Shown piece after piece: positions 47,411-56,068 of a stretch of 64,000 nt of DNA. This DNA comes from Gp6-AA40 sp035571515 (lineage in GTDB: Bacteria; Acidobacteriota; Vicinamibacteria; Vicinamibacterales; UBA2999). The stretch is taken from contig DATNCQ010000062.1 of assembly GCA_035571515.1 (NCBI GenBank), forward strand, positions 51,376 to 115,375. Reading direction: 5' to 3'. Made by a program: the position numbers and the translations under genes. The number at the start of each line of letters is the position of its first letter. Within the stretch, counting starts at the first letter, position 1. The notes under the pieces were generated by a model that was not told the DNA's origin, did no database searches, and was given only the letters and a program-made list of their open reading frames with translations.

Positions 47411-48121
47411 TCAACCTTTCTTCGGTGGCTTCGCGGGCCGAATCTCGACGCGGCTCGGCAGGCTGCGCGCGGGGTGCTCGAGGAGATCGACCACCACCTC
47501 GGCGACGTCGTCGGGCGAGAGCTTCCAGTCGGCGCCGGCTGTCTGATGGCCGCCAAAGTTCGTGTTCACCGACCCCGGCATCACGTAGGCGACGCGGATG
47601 CCGTCGTGGCGTACCTCCTGCATCAGCGATTCGCTGAACGCGTTCAGGCCCGACTTCGAGGCGCAGTAGGCAGCGGCCTCGGGAAACGCGTTCTTCCCCG
47701 CGAGGCTGCTGATGTTGATGATCCACCCGCCGCCACGCCTGCGCAGGTACGGGAGCACCGCCTTGCAGCAGTAGAAGACGCCGGTCAGGTTGGTGTCGAT
47801 CACGTCGTGCCACTGCTCGACCGACATGTCCGCGACGGGCGTGAAGACACCGACGCCGGCGTTGTTGATGAGGATGTCGACGCCGCCGAAGTGCGACGCC
47901 GCGGCGGCGAACGCGCGCTCGACGTCCTCGTACTTGCGGACGTTCGCGGCCTGCGCGATCGCCAGCGCGCCGAGCTGCCGCAGGGCGTCCTGCAGCGGTT
48001 TCTCCTTCGTGCCCGTGATCACCACCTTGACGTCGCTGGTGACGAGGCGGCGCGCAATCGCGAGCCCGATGCCTCGCGAACCACCGGTCACGATCGCGGT
48101 CTTTCCGCTGAGTGTCGACAT
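47411..48121 (-). CDS. Short-chain dehydrogenase/reductase
   Basis: A protein of 236 residues from ATG 48121. The cofactor site is AIVTGGSRGIGLAIARRL, then ILINNAGVGVF, and the catalytic set is Ser in INISSLAG and Tyr/Lys in AAYCASKSG. It is a classical SDR of the 3-oxoacyl-ACP-reductase type. The substrate is unknown. It is the first gene of the operon with the small protein and the pseudokinase. Confidence 0.92.
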   Translation of the reverse strand: MSTLSGKTAIVTGGSRGIGLAIARRLVTSDVKVVITGTKEKPLQDALRQLGALAIAQAANVRKYEDVERAFAAAASHFGGVDILINNAGVGVFTPVADMSVEQWHDVIDTNLTGVFYCCKAVLPYLRRRGGGWIINISSLAGKNAFPEAAAYCASKSGLNAFSESLMQEVRHDGIRVAYVMPGSVNTNFGGHQTAGADWKLSPDDVAEVVVDLLEHPARSLPSRVEIRPAKPPKKG

Positions 48122-48257
48122 GACTCCCCTGCCGGTTTCCCTCTCCGGATCAGGCCTGGACGCTCCGTTGTCGCGTCCAGCGAGATCGTCGTCCGAGGAC
48201 TGTCGCTGGTAGTAGATGCATCCGTTGATACAGCCCACTAGAATACCCCACCGGATC

Positions 48258-49106
48258 ATGGCGACCGTGGCGATCATCGGCGCGGGTGACATCGGCGGCG
48301 CGTGCGCGCACGCGCTCGCTGCACACGAGCTCGCCGGCCGCATCCTGCTGATCGATGGCGCCGTCAACGCTGCCGCCGGCAAGGCGCTCGACATCCAGCA
48401 GGCCGGCGCCATCAGCGGCGGCCACGCGCGGCTCGACGCGACCGCTGACGAGTCGCGCGCGATAGGCTGCGCGGCGTTCGTCATCGCCGATCGATTCGGC
48501 GCCGGCTCTCCGGAATGGCAGGGCGAGGAGGGGCTCGCGCTGATCAGGCGCCTGGCGGGTTCGTCGCCCGACTCACCCATCGTCTTCGCTGGAACACAGC
48601 AGACCGGCCTGATTCAGGCGTCGTCGCGGGAAGCGCGGATCCCCGCCCGCCGCCTGATCGGATCGGCGGCCGAGGCGCTCGCGTCGGCGGTTGCGGCGAT
48701 CGTCGCGATGGAGGCGCGCTGTTCGCCGACCGAGGTGGCGGTCGCGGTGCTCGGGACGGCGCCCGCCTCGTTCGTCGTCCCGTGGAGCGACGCGTCGATC
48801 GGGGGTTACGCGCTCGAGCGGGTCGTCTCGCAGGTGCAGCTTCGCCGCATCGAGGCGAGGGTCGCGCGGCTCTGGCCGCCGGGCCCCTATGCCCTTGGCG
48901 CCGCCGCCGCGCGCATTGTCGCCGCGATGCTGCAGGACTCCCGCAAGTCGTATAACGTGGAGACGCTGCTCGGCGGCGAGTTCGGGGTGCACGATCGCGT
49001 CGGCGTGGTGCCGGCGCTGCTCGCGTCGCATGGTATCGCGCACACGCGCGTCCCCGCGCTCAACACGCGCGAGCGCGTCCAGCTCGATATCGCGCTTGGT
49101 GCCTGA
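48258..49106 (+). CDS. Malate/lactate dehydrogenase-like protein lacking catalytic residues
   Basis: A protein of 282 residues from ATG 48258. The NAD site is ATVAIIGAGDIGGACAHAL, and GKALDIQQAGAI fits the malate dehydrogenase family. The catalytic His motif, usually GGHGDTMVP, reads LGTAPASFVVP. The usual LDSxR segment reads GSAAEALASAV. So the active site appears lost. It may bind NAD as a sensor, or have another reaction. It overlaps the M28 peptidase start (TGATG). Confidence 0.75.
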   Translation: MATVAIIGAGDIGGACAHALAAHELAGRILLIDGAVNAAAGKALDIQQAGAISGGHARLDATADESRAIGCAAFVIADRFGAGSPEWQGEEGLALIRRLAGSSPDSPIVFAGTQQTGLIQASSREARIPARRLIGSAAEALASAVAAIVAMEARCSPTEVAVAVLGTAPASFVVPWSDASIGGYALERVVSQVQLRRIEARVARLWPPGPYALGAAAARIVAAMLQDSRKSYNVETLLGGEFGVHDRVGVVPALLASHGIAHTRVPALNTRERVQLDIALGA

Positions 49107-50620
49107 TGCGTAACGTCCTGCTTGCCGTCTTCCTCCTCGTCTCGACGCTCGGGGCGGCGACGCCGCCGGTCGACGCGGACCGGCTGCTCGGTCACATCCG
49201 GTTTCTCGCGTCGGACGACTTGAAAGGGCGGGCCGCCGGGAGCCCCGAGCTCGAGCGGGCAGCCGACTACATCGCGCAGCAGTTCAAGGACATGGGCCTT
49301 CGGCCGGGCGGAGATGACGGCACCTGGTTCCAGCCGTTTCCGCTCGTCGCCGGTGTGACGGCAGGCGCGGGCAATTCGCTCGTTATCGGCGACGCGTCGA
49401 AATCGGTCCGGTTGATGCTCGGTACGAACTACTACCCGCTGTCAACGGTCCCGAACGAATCGCCCGACGTCCCCTCGGATCGCGAAGAGAAGGTGCCGCT
49501 GGTCTTCGCGGGCTACGGGCTGTCGGCGTCGGAGGTGAACTACGACGATTACGCCGGCCAGAACGTGAACGGCAAGGCGGTGATCATCTTCTCGCACGAG
49601 CCGCAGGAGAACGATGCGAACAGCCCGCTGAACGGCAACCGGCCGATGGCGCAGACCACGCTCTACCAGAAAGCCGCTGTCGCGCACGGCCTCGGCGCGC
49701 GCCTGCTGATCGTCGTGTCGGATCCGTCGCACTCGACGGACCAGGCCCAGGCGTTGTTCAAGACGTTCGACGCGGTACCCGATCTCGACGAAGCCGGCAT
49801 GCCGGTGCTGCGCGTGCGGCGCAGCGAGATGCAGCCGCTGCTCGACGCGTGGGGGCTCGATGCGCTCGCGCTGCAGATCGATCGCGATCTGCGGCCGCGG
49901 TCGAGGGCGATCAAGGACGCCACCGTCGATTACACCGAGTTCATCGCCCACAACCGCAAGACCGTTCGCAACGTCGTCGGCGTGATCCCGGGCTCGGACC
50001 CGGCGAGGGCTCACGAGGCGATCGTGATCGGCGCGCATTACGATCACGTCGGCCTTGGCGGCCGCCTCTCGATGACGCCGGAGCGCGCGGGGGAAATTCA
50101 CAACGGCGCCGACGACAACGCCTCGGGAACGGCGTCGGTGATCGAAATCGCGCGCGCGGCGATGGCCGATCGCGGGCGCTTCGCGCGCACGTTGATCTTC
50201 GTCACGTTCGCGGGCGAGGAGCGCGGGCTGCTCGGCTCCGCGCATTACGTCGCGGCGCCGCCGGTCTCTATGGGCGAGACGGTGGCGATGCTGAATCTCG
50301 ACATGGTCGGGCGCTCGCGCGGCTCCGTTGACGTCAGCGGGCTGGACAACACGACGCTGAAAAACGACCTGATGGCGGCGGCGCAGGCGACAGGCGGCAT
50401 CAACGTCAAGCAGGAGGGTCCGGGTGCGGGGCGAAGCGACGACTCGTCGTTCCTCTCGGCGCGCGTCCCCGCGGTGAACTTCTTCACCGGGTTTCACGCC
50501 GACTATCACCGTCCAACCGACGACTGGCAGAAGATCGAGAAGGCCGGCACAGCGCGGGTGGCGACGCTCGCGCTCGAGTTCGCCGCCCGCCTGGCCGCGG
50601 AACCCGCGATTACGCGGTGA
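49106..50620 (+). CDS. Secreted M28 family zinc peptidase with PA domain
   Basis: A protein of 504 residues. A signal peptide ends near TLGAATP. A PA-like insert lies at about residues 130-250. The two-zinc site is visible as IGAHYDHVGLGG, NGADDNASGTASV, TFAGEERGLLGSAHY (base Glu), LNLDMVGRSRG and FHADYHRPTDD. It is an aminopeptidase acting in the periplasm or outside. It is convergent with the sigma factor gene, and a strong palindrome lies between them. Confidence 0.92.
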   Translation: MRNVLLAVFLLVSTLGAATPPVDADRLLGHIRFLASDDLKGRAAGSPELERAADYIAQQFKDMGLRPGGDDGTWFQPFPLVAGVTAGAGNSLVIGDASKSVRLMLGTNYYPLSTVPNESPDVPSDREEKVPLVFAGYGLSASEVNYDDYAGQNVNGKAVIIFSHEPQENDANSPLNGNRPMAQTTLYQKAAVAHGLGARLLIVVSDPSHSTDQAQALFKTFDAVPDLDEAGMPVLRVRRSEMQPLLDAWGLDALALQIDRDLRPRSRAIKDATVDYTEFIAHNRKTVRNVVGVIPGSDPARAHEAIVIGAHYDHVGLGGRLSMTPERAGEIHNGADDNASGTASVIEIARAAMADRGRFARTLIFVTFAGEERGLLGSAHYVAAPPVSMGETVAMLNLDMVGRSRGSVDVSGLDNTTLKNDLMAAAQATGGINVKQEGPGAGRSDDSSFLSARVPAVNFFTGFHADYHRPTDDWQKIEKAGTARVATLALEFAARLAAEPAITR

Positions 50621-50625
50621 AGCGC

Positions 50626-50652
50626 GGATCCCGGATCGCGGATCCGGGATCC
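50626..50652. terminator. Perfect palindrome between convergent genes
   Basis: GGATCCCGGATC-GCG-GATCCGGGATCC, 12 bp arms and a 3 base loop, lies between the M28 and sigma factor stops. It is also four 7 bp units (NNGGATC). It can fold on either strand and may act as a two-way terminator. Confidence 0.75.
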
Positions 50653-50671
50653 CGGCCAGAAGCCCCCACCC

Positions 50672-51298
50672 TCAGGAGAACGCCGGCGTCTGCCGATGCA
50701 AGGCGAGCCCGCTGGTAAACGCCTGGAGCCGCGCCCGCAGCATCAAGCGGCCACGGTGCAGCCGCGACTTCAACGTCTGGTCCTTCACGTGCAGCCGCGT
50801 GCTCGCCTCCTCGGTGCTCAGCCCCTCGATGTCGCGGAGCACGACCGGCACCCGGTAAATCTCCGGCAGGTCCTGGATCGCCGCCACGACGGCGCGCCGA
50901 AGCTGCGCGCGAAGCAGTTCCTCGTCCGGCATGTTCGACCAGTCGGCCGGCTGGCGGACGGCGCGCAGGTTTTCGTCCTCGCTGTCGCGGTTCCGCTCGT
51001 GCTGCTGAGCTACGCGGGCCAGCTTCGAGGTCCGCAGGCGCGACATCGCGGTGTTGAAGGTGATGCGGTAGATCCACGACGACAGCGCGGAGTCGCCGCG
51101 GAATGCGTCAATCTTGCGATACACCTTCATCAGGACGTCCTGGGTGACCTCCTCGGCGTCCTCCCGGTTCTTCATCTGGCGCAACGCCAGCTGGTAAATC
51201 CTTGAGCCATAACGCTCTGCCAGCTCATGCACGGCGGTCTCGTCACGCGCCTGGAGCTTCGCTACGAGCTGGCGATCCTCGGTCCTGTTCATATCCAT
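50672..51298 (-). CDS. ECF-type RNA polymerase sigma factor
   Basis: A protein of 208 residues. Region 2 reads YQLALRQMKNREDAEEVTQD and KIDAFRGDSALSSWIYRITF. Region 4 reads IQDLPEIYRVPVVLRDIEGL and STEEASTRLHVKDQTLKSRL. It would direct transcription of a stress or envelope regulon. No anti-sigma factor gene sits beside it: downstream is the convergent M28 gene, upstream the divergent CNNM gene. Confidence 0.93.
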   Translation of the reverse strand: MDMNRTEDRQLVAKLQARDETAVHELAERYGSRIYQLALRQMKNREDAEEVTQDVLMKVYRKIDAFRGDSALSSWIYRITFNTAMSRLRTSKLARVAQQHERNRDSEDENLRAVRQPADWSNMPDEELLRAQLRRAVVAAIQDLPEIYRVPVVLRDIEGLSTEEASTRLHVKDQTLKSRLHRGRLMLRARLQAFTSGLALHRQTPAFS

Positions 51299-51407
51299 CC
51301 TCGTCTGACAGGTAGAACACCGACCGATTAGGTCTTATTCCCATCCTCTTCCCGGCGTTTCCGGCGAGCCGACTCAACGTTGCAATACGTGCAAAATACA
51401 GGGGCCG

Positions 51408-52727
51408 TTGGTTGTCGCAGCCATCCTCGTGGTCGCGGCGCTGATTCTCGTCAACGCCGTCTACGTGGCCGCCGAATTCGCCGCCGTCAGCGCCCGCCGG
51501 AGCCGCATCCGACAGCTCGCCGAGGAGAAGAACCGCCTCGCCTGCTGGCTGATGCCGATTCTCGACCGCCCCGTCCTGCTCGAGCGCTACATCGCCGCCT
51601 GCCAGATTGGCATCACGGTGTCCGGACTCGTCCTCGGCGCGTACGCCCAGGCAACCATCGCCGAAGCGCTCACGCCGTGGGTGGCCTGGGCCGGACTGCA
51701 GGAAAGCACCGCCCGGACGACGTCGATCGTCATCGTGCTGCTGCTGCTGACGGTCGCGCAGGTGATCTTCGCGGAGCTGGTCCCACGTTCGCTCGCGCTG
51801 CGATACCCGACGCCGGCAGCTCTCTACGCCGTTGTGCCGATGGCGCCGTCGATGTGGCTGTACCGGCCGTTCATCACCTGGCTCAACGCGACGGGCCTCG
51901 TCCTGCGCCGCCTCGTCGGAGCGCCGCCGCGGGCGCACCGGCACATCCATTCGCCGGAGGAAATCGAGCTCCTGTTCGCCGAGAGCCGCGACGGCGGCCT
52001 CCTCGAGCCCGACGAGCACCGCCGCCTGCGCCGCGCGCTCCGCCTGAACCTGCGCCAGGCAAAACAGCTGATGGTGCCGCGGCCGGAGATCTCCGCCATC
52101 GACCTCAGGACGCCGCTCAACGAGGTGATCCGGCTCGTCTCGCAGAGCCCGTACTCGCGCCTGCCGGTCTACCGCGACTCGATCGACAACATCGTCGGCA
52201 TGCTGCACACCAAGGATCTCGTGCGCTGGATCGTGAGCAACAGCTCGACCGAAACCCTCGACGGCATCATCCGGCCGATTGCCACGGTCCACGAGAGCGT
52301 GACCGCGGATCGCGTGCTGCGTCACCTGCGCGAGCGCCGCACGCACCAGGCGCTGGTCGTCGACGAGTTCGGTGGGACGTCCGGCCTCATCACGCTCGAA
52401 GACGTGCTGGCCGAACTGCTCGGCGACGTCGGCGACGAATTCAAGGCGGGCGAGCCGGTCGCTGAAACGCTCGACGACGGCCGCTTCCGCCTGCCCGGGC
52501 AGATGCCGGTCGACGACGCTGCGGCGTTCCTCAACACGAAGTGGGAGACAGGCGCCACGACGGTAAACGGCTTGATCACCGAGGCGCTCGGCCACCTGCC
52601 GACGCCGCGCGAACGGATCGTCACCGGCGACTTCGAGTTCGAGGTCGAGGACGTCAGGCGCCGCGCGCTCGTGTCGGCCGTGGCGCGCCGCGTCCGCACG
52701 GATGACGGCGACGAGGAACAGTCGTGA
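51408..52727 (+). CDS. CNNM/CorC (hemolysin C) family protein, first of pair
   Basis: A protein of 439 residues. The N-terminal DUF21/CNNM membrane domain has about three helices and the family word NAVYVAAEFAAVSARRSRI. Next come paired CBS domains (VPRPEISAIDLRTPLNEV and VVDEFGGTSGLITLEDVL) and a C-terminal CorC_HlyC domain. Proteins of this family move or control magnesium and other divalent ions. The start is a TTG. No ATG or GTG is in frame just upstream. It overlaps the second copy by GTGA. Confidence 0.9.
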   Translation: MVVAAILVVAALILVNAVYVAAEFAAVSARRSRIRQLAEEKNRLACWLMPILDRPVLLERYIAACQIGITVSGLVLGAYAQATIAEALTPWVAWAGLQESTARTTSIVIVLLLLTVAQVIFAELVPRSLALRYPTPAALYAVVPMAPSMWLYRPFITWLNATGLVLRRLVGAPPRAHRHIHSPEEIELLFAESRDGGLLEPDEHRRLRRALRLNLRQAKQLMVPRPEISAIDLRTPLNEVIRLVSQSPYSRLPVYRDSIDNIVGMLHTKDLVRWIVSNSSTETLDGIIRPIATVHESVTADRVLRHLRERRTHQALVVDEFGGTSGLITLEDVLAELLGDVGDEFKAGEPVAETLDDGRFRLPGQMPVDDAAAFLNTKWETGATTVNGLITEALGHLPTPRERIVTGDFEFEVEDVRRRALVSAVARRVRTDDGDEEQS

Positions 52728-54043
52728 CCGAGGTGCTGTTCACGGTCGCCGTCATCATCGCGCTACTGCTGGCCAACGCACTCTTCGTCGCGGCGGAGTT
52801 TTCAATCGTCGGCGTCCCGCGGGCGAGCATCGAGCGCGTCGCCTCGCACGGCAACACGCTGGCGCGCCGGGTCGTGCGCATCCTCGACGGCGTGAAGCGG
52901 CGCGACCGCTACCTGGCAACCACGCAGATTGGCGTGTCGATCGCCAGCCTCGGCCTGGGGATGTACGGCGAACATGCCGTCGCTGCATGGGTCGCCGCCT
53001 GGCTCGAACCCCTCAGCGTGACGAAATGGGTCGCCGCGCACACCGTCGGCAGCGTTGTCGCGGTCTCCATCCTGACCTACGCGCACCTCGTCATCGGCGA
53101 GATGGTGCCGAAGGCGCTGGCGCTGCAAAGCGCCGAAAAGACGGCGATGTGGGTCTCGCCGATGATCGAGGCCATCGAGAAGGCGATCCTGCCGCTCGTC
53201 GTCGTCCTCGACGCCCTGCGCGCGATGGCCATCAGGGCCATCGGCATCCGCGGCGACGCGGCCGAGGAAGAGCGGTACCACAGCACCGAGGAGCTGCAGC
53301 TGATCATCCAGGAGAGCAAGGACGAAGGGCTGCTCCGCGGCGAGTCGGGCCGTATCCTCAGCGAGCTGTTCGAATTCGGCGACCTCACGGCCGGCCAGGT
53401 GATGGTCCCTCGCGTGCGCCTGGTCAGCATCGAGGTCGGCGCGACCGCGGACGACATCCGCAACATCGTCCGCACGCGGCCGCACACGCGCTTTCCCGTC
53501 CATACGGGCGACCCCGACGACATCATCGGCAGCGTGCACATCAAGGACCTGCTGCGCCACGTCGTGTTGAATCAGCCCATCACGAAGACCGACGCGCGCC
53601 CGGTCCCCTACGTCCCGGCGACGATGGCGCTCGACGAGGTGCTGAACGCGATGCGCCGGATGCGGGCGCAGATGGCGGTGGTCATGGACGAACACGGCGG
53701 CACCGCCGGCATCGTCACCATCGAGGATCTGTTCGAGGAGGTCGTCGGAGAAATCGACGAGGGACGCGGCCGCACGCCGATCTGGCGCGATCCGTCGGGC
53801 AGGCTGCTGGTGCGCGGCACGGTCAGGCTGAAGGATGCCGGCGACGCCGTGGGGCGGCCGCTGGAGCATGAGGAGGTGCAGACGATCAGCGGGCTGGTCC
53901 TCGCGCTGCTCGGGCGCCCCGCCGCGGTCGGCGATGTCGTGACCTGGAACAACGTGCGGATCGAGGTGACGGCGGTGGCGGGGCGAGGCGTGGACGACAC
54001 GGCGCTCACATATTCCCGAACACCTCCGCGAACCGCCGAGTGA
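52724..54043 (+). CDS. CNNM/CorC (hemolysin C) family protein, second of pair
   Basis: A protein of 439 residues, the same length as its upstream paralogue. It has NALFVAAEFSIVGVPRASIE in the membrane domain, VPRVRLVSIEVGATADDI and VMDEHGGTAGIVTIEDLFEE in the CBS pair, and a CorC_HlyC end. It starts with GTG inside the previous stop. The two probably form a heterodimer in the membrane. Its 3' end overlaps the convergent lipB by 38 bases. Confidence 0.9.
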   Translation: MTEVLFTVAVIIALLLANALFVAAEFSIVGVPRASIERVASHGNTLARRVVRILDGVKRRDRYLATTQIGVSIASLGLGMYGEHAVAAWVAAWLEPLSVTKWVAAHTVGSVVAVSILTYAHLVIGEMVPKALALQSAEKTAMWVSPMIEAIEKAILPLVVVLDALRAMAIRAIGIRGDAAEEERYHSTEELQLIIQESKDEGLLRGESGRILSELFEFGDLTAGQVMVPRVRLVSIEVGATADDIRNIVRTRPHTRFPVHTGDPDDIIGSVHIKDLLRHVVLNQPITKTDARPVPYVPATMALDEVLNAMRRMRAQMAVVMDEHGGTAGIVTIEDLFEEVVGEIDEGRGRTPIWRDPSGRLLVRGTVRLKDAGDAVGRPLEHEEVQTISGLVLALLGRPAAVGDVVTWNNVRIEVTAVAGRGVDDTALTYSRTPPRTAE

Positions 54044-54695
54044 TGCGGTTCTCGACCTCGTCGATCGACAGCGCGCGTCCGGTCAGCTTCTGGAGCGACG
54101 TCACGCCGCGGTCGGCGATGCCACACGGCACGATGAGGTGAAAGTCGTCGAGCCGCGTGTTGACGTTGAAGGCGAAGCCGTGGCTCGTAATCCATCGCGA
54201 GATGCGGACGCCTATCGCGCCGATCTTGTCCGCGCCGACCCACGCGCCCGACATCCCGGCAACCCGGCCGGCCGCGACGCCGTAGTCCGCGCACACGCGG
54301 ATCATCACGTCCTCGAGATCCCTGACGTAGCGGTGAACGTCACAGCGGTGGGGACGCAGATCGAGAATGGGATAGCCGACGATCTGGCCCGGCCCGTGAT
54401 ACGTCACGTCGCCGCCGCGCCCGGCCACGTGCACTTCGATGCCGCGGCTGGCGAGAAGCGCATCGCTCGCGGTGACGTGCGCGCGGCTGCCGCCCCGCAC
54501 GCCCAGCGTGATCACGGGCGGGTGCTGGAGGAGAAGAAGGAGGTTTGCAACGCGGCCGGCGCGGCGCTCCTCGACGAGCGCCTTCTGCATTTCGAGCGCC
54601 TCGCCGTACGGAACCACCCCGAGGCGGCGGACCTCCAGGGGCGTGACCGCCGCAGGCGTCGCCGCCGGAGAGGCCTCAGCAGTCGTTGGGGTCAA
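54006..54695 (-). CDS. lipB: Lipoyl(octanoyl) transferase
   Basis: A protein of 229 residues. Family parts are LLLLQHPPVITLGVRGG, RGGDVTYHGPGQIVGYPI and the acyl-binding site with Lys in KIGAIGVRI and Cys in LIVPCGIADRGVTSL. It moves octanoate from acyl carrier protein to lipoyl domains, the first step of lipoate making. It overlaps the E2 gene, whose lipoyl domain it would modify, by 20 bases. Confidence 0.94.
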   Translation of the reverse strand: MTPTTAEASPAATPAAVTPLEVRRLGVVPYGEALEMQKALVEERRAGRVANLLLLLQHPPVITLGVRGGSRAHVTASDALLASRGIEVHVAGRGGDVTYHGPGQIVGYPILDLRPHRCDVHRYVRDLEDVMIRVCADYGVAAGRVAGMSGAWVGADKIGAIGVRISRWITSHGFAFNVNTRLDDFHLIVPCGIADRGVTSLQKLTGRALSIDEVENRITRRFAEVFGNM

Positions 54696-56058
54696 AGCAC
54701 TCCAGCTGTTCCTTCACGTCGGCCATGAACTGGTCCGCCACCGCTCCGTCCACGAGCCGATGGTCGTATCCCAGCGTGAGATACGCCATCGTCCGGATGC
54801 CGATGGCGTCCTCGACGACGACGGGACGCTTCTCGATGGTGCCGACGCCGAGGATGGCGACCTGCGGCTGGTTGATGATCGGCATGCCGAACTGGGCGCC
54901 GAACTGGCCGGGGTTCGTGATCGTGAAGGTGCCGCCGTGCACTTCGTCGGGGTTCAGCCGCTTCGCACGCGCGCGCTCCGCGACGTCGGCGATGGCGCGG
55001 CTCAGGCCGAGGAGGTTCTTCTCGTCCGCGTTCTTGACGACCGGCACGATCAGCCCCTCGTCCAGGGCGACCGCGATGCCCAGGTTGATGTCTTTCCGGT
55101 AGACCACGTTCTCGCCGTCGATCGAGGCGTTGATGACGGGATGGCGGCTCAGCGCGCCGGCGAGCGCCCGCGCGATGAACGCCATGTAGGTGAGCTTCGT
55201 TCCGCGCTGTTCGTAGTCCGCCTTCTTCTCCTGGCGAAGCTTTTCGATGGTCGAGAAGTTGACGTGGAAGACCGAATACACATGCGCCGACGTGCGGTGG
55301 CTGACGATCATGTGCTCGGCGATCTTCTTCCGCATCACCGACATCTTCTCGACACGGTCCGCGCCCGATGGCCGGGCGACCTGCGGCGCGCGCGCCTCCG
55401 CCGGTGCGGGGGCAACGGGAGCAGCGCCCCGCGTCGGGGCCGGCCTCGGCGCGGCCGGCGTGGGAGCCGGCGTAGGGGCCGCCTTCAGGCGGCCCTCCTC
55501 TAAATAATCGAGGATGTCGTGCTTGGTGACGCGCCCGCCGATCCCCGAGCCCTGGATCTGCGCGATGTCGACGTTGTGATCCTTCGCGATGCGGCGCACG
55601 AGCGGCGACGAGCGTCGACGTCCGTTGCCCGACGGCGGCTCGGGCGTAATCGAGGAGACGGTCTTGTCGGCAGGCGTCGGCACCGGCGTCGACTGCCCGT
55701 CGGCCTGCTGTTTTGCGGCGGGTGACACGGCGGGTCCGCTCGGTGCGCCGGGTCCGCCTCGGCTGGCGTCGCCCTCGGCGGGACCCGGCCTACTCCGTTC
55801 ATCGGCCCCACGTACGTCTTCGGCCTGGCCGATGGTCGCGACGACCGTGTTGACGCCGACGGTTTCCCCTTCGCCGACCTTGATGTCGGTGAGAATGCCG
55901 GCCGCCGGCGATGGAATCTCCGCGTCGACTTTGTCGGTCGAGATCTCGAAGAGCGGCTCGTCACGCTCGACCTGGTCGCCGACCCGCTTGATCCAGCGGA
56001 CGATCGTCCCTTCCGCAATCGATTCCCCCATCTGGGGCATCACGACCGGAGTCGGCAT
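54676..56058 (-). CDS. 2-oxoacid dehydrogenase E2 (dihydrolipoamide acyltransferase)
   Basis: A protein of 460 residues from ATG 56058. The lipoyl domain (1-76) has MPQMGESIAEGTI and the modified Lys in EISTDKVDAEIPSP. A long Pro/Ala linker is followed by a peripheral-subunit-binding domain (SPLVRRIAKDHNVDIAQIQG), a second linker, and the catalytic domain with GYDHRLVDGAVADQF (His and Asp). Both linkers contain hairpin repeats read in frame. It accepts the acyl group from E1 (likely the fused E1 at 38508) and passes it to CoA. Confidence 0.93.
   Translation of the reverse strand: MPTPVVMPQMGESIAEGTIVRWIKRVGDQVERDEPLFEISTDKVDAEIPSPAAGILTDIKVGEGETVGVNTVVATIGQAEDVRGADERSRPGPAEGDASRGGPGAPSGPAVSPAAKQQADGQSTPVPTPADKTVSSITPEPPSGNGRRRSSPLVRRIAKDHNVDIAQIQGSGIGGRVTKHDILDYLEEGRLKAAPTPAPTPAAPRPAPTRGAAPVAPAPAEARAPQVARPSGADRVEKMSVMRKKIAEHMIVSHRTSAHVYSVFHVNFSTIEKLRQEKKADYEQRGTKLTYMAFIARALAGALSRHPVINASIDGENVVYRKDINLGIAVALDEGLIVPVVKNADEKNLLGLSRAIADVAERARAKRLNPDEVHGGTFTITNPGQFGAQFGMPIINQPQVAILGVGTIEKRPVVVEDAIGIRTMAYLTLGYDHRLVDGAVADQFMADVKEQLECFDPNDC
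55476..55495. repeat. GTAGG-type hairpin repeat in the second E2 linker
   Basis: Perfect stem GGGCCGCCT-TC-AGGCGGCCC next to CGTAGG. It encodes the EEGRLKAAP part of the linker after the binding domain. Confidence 0.85.
55747..55789. repeat. GTAGG-type hairpin repeat in the first E2 linker
   Basis: Arms GCCGGGTCC (55747-55755) and GGACCCGGC (55781-55789), with inner GCC/GGC pairs and a 25 base centre, followed by CTACTCC. It is read in frame as part of the linker after the lipoyl domain. Confidence 0.75.
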
Positions 56059-56068
56059 ATTTCTCCCA

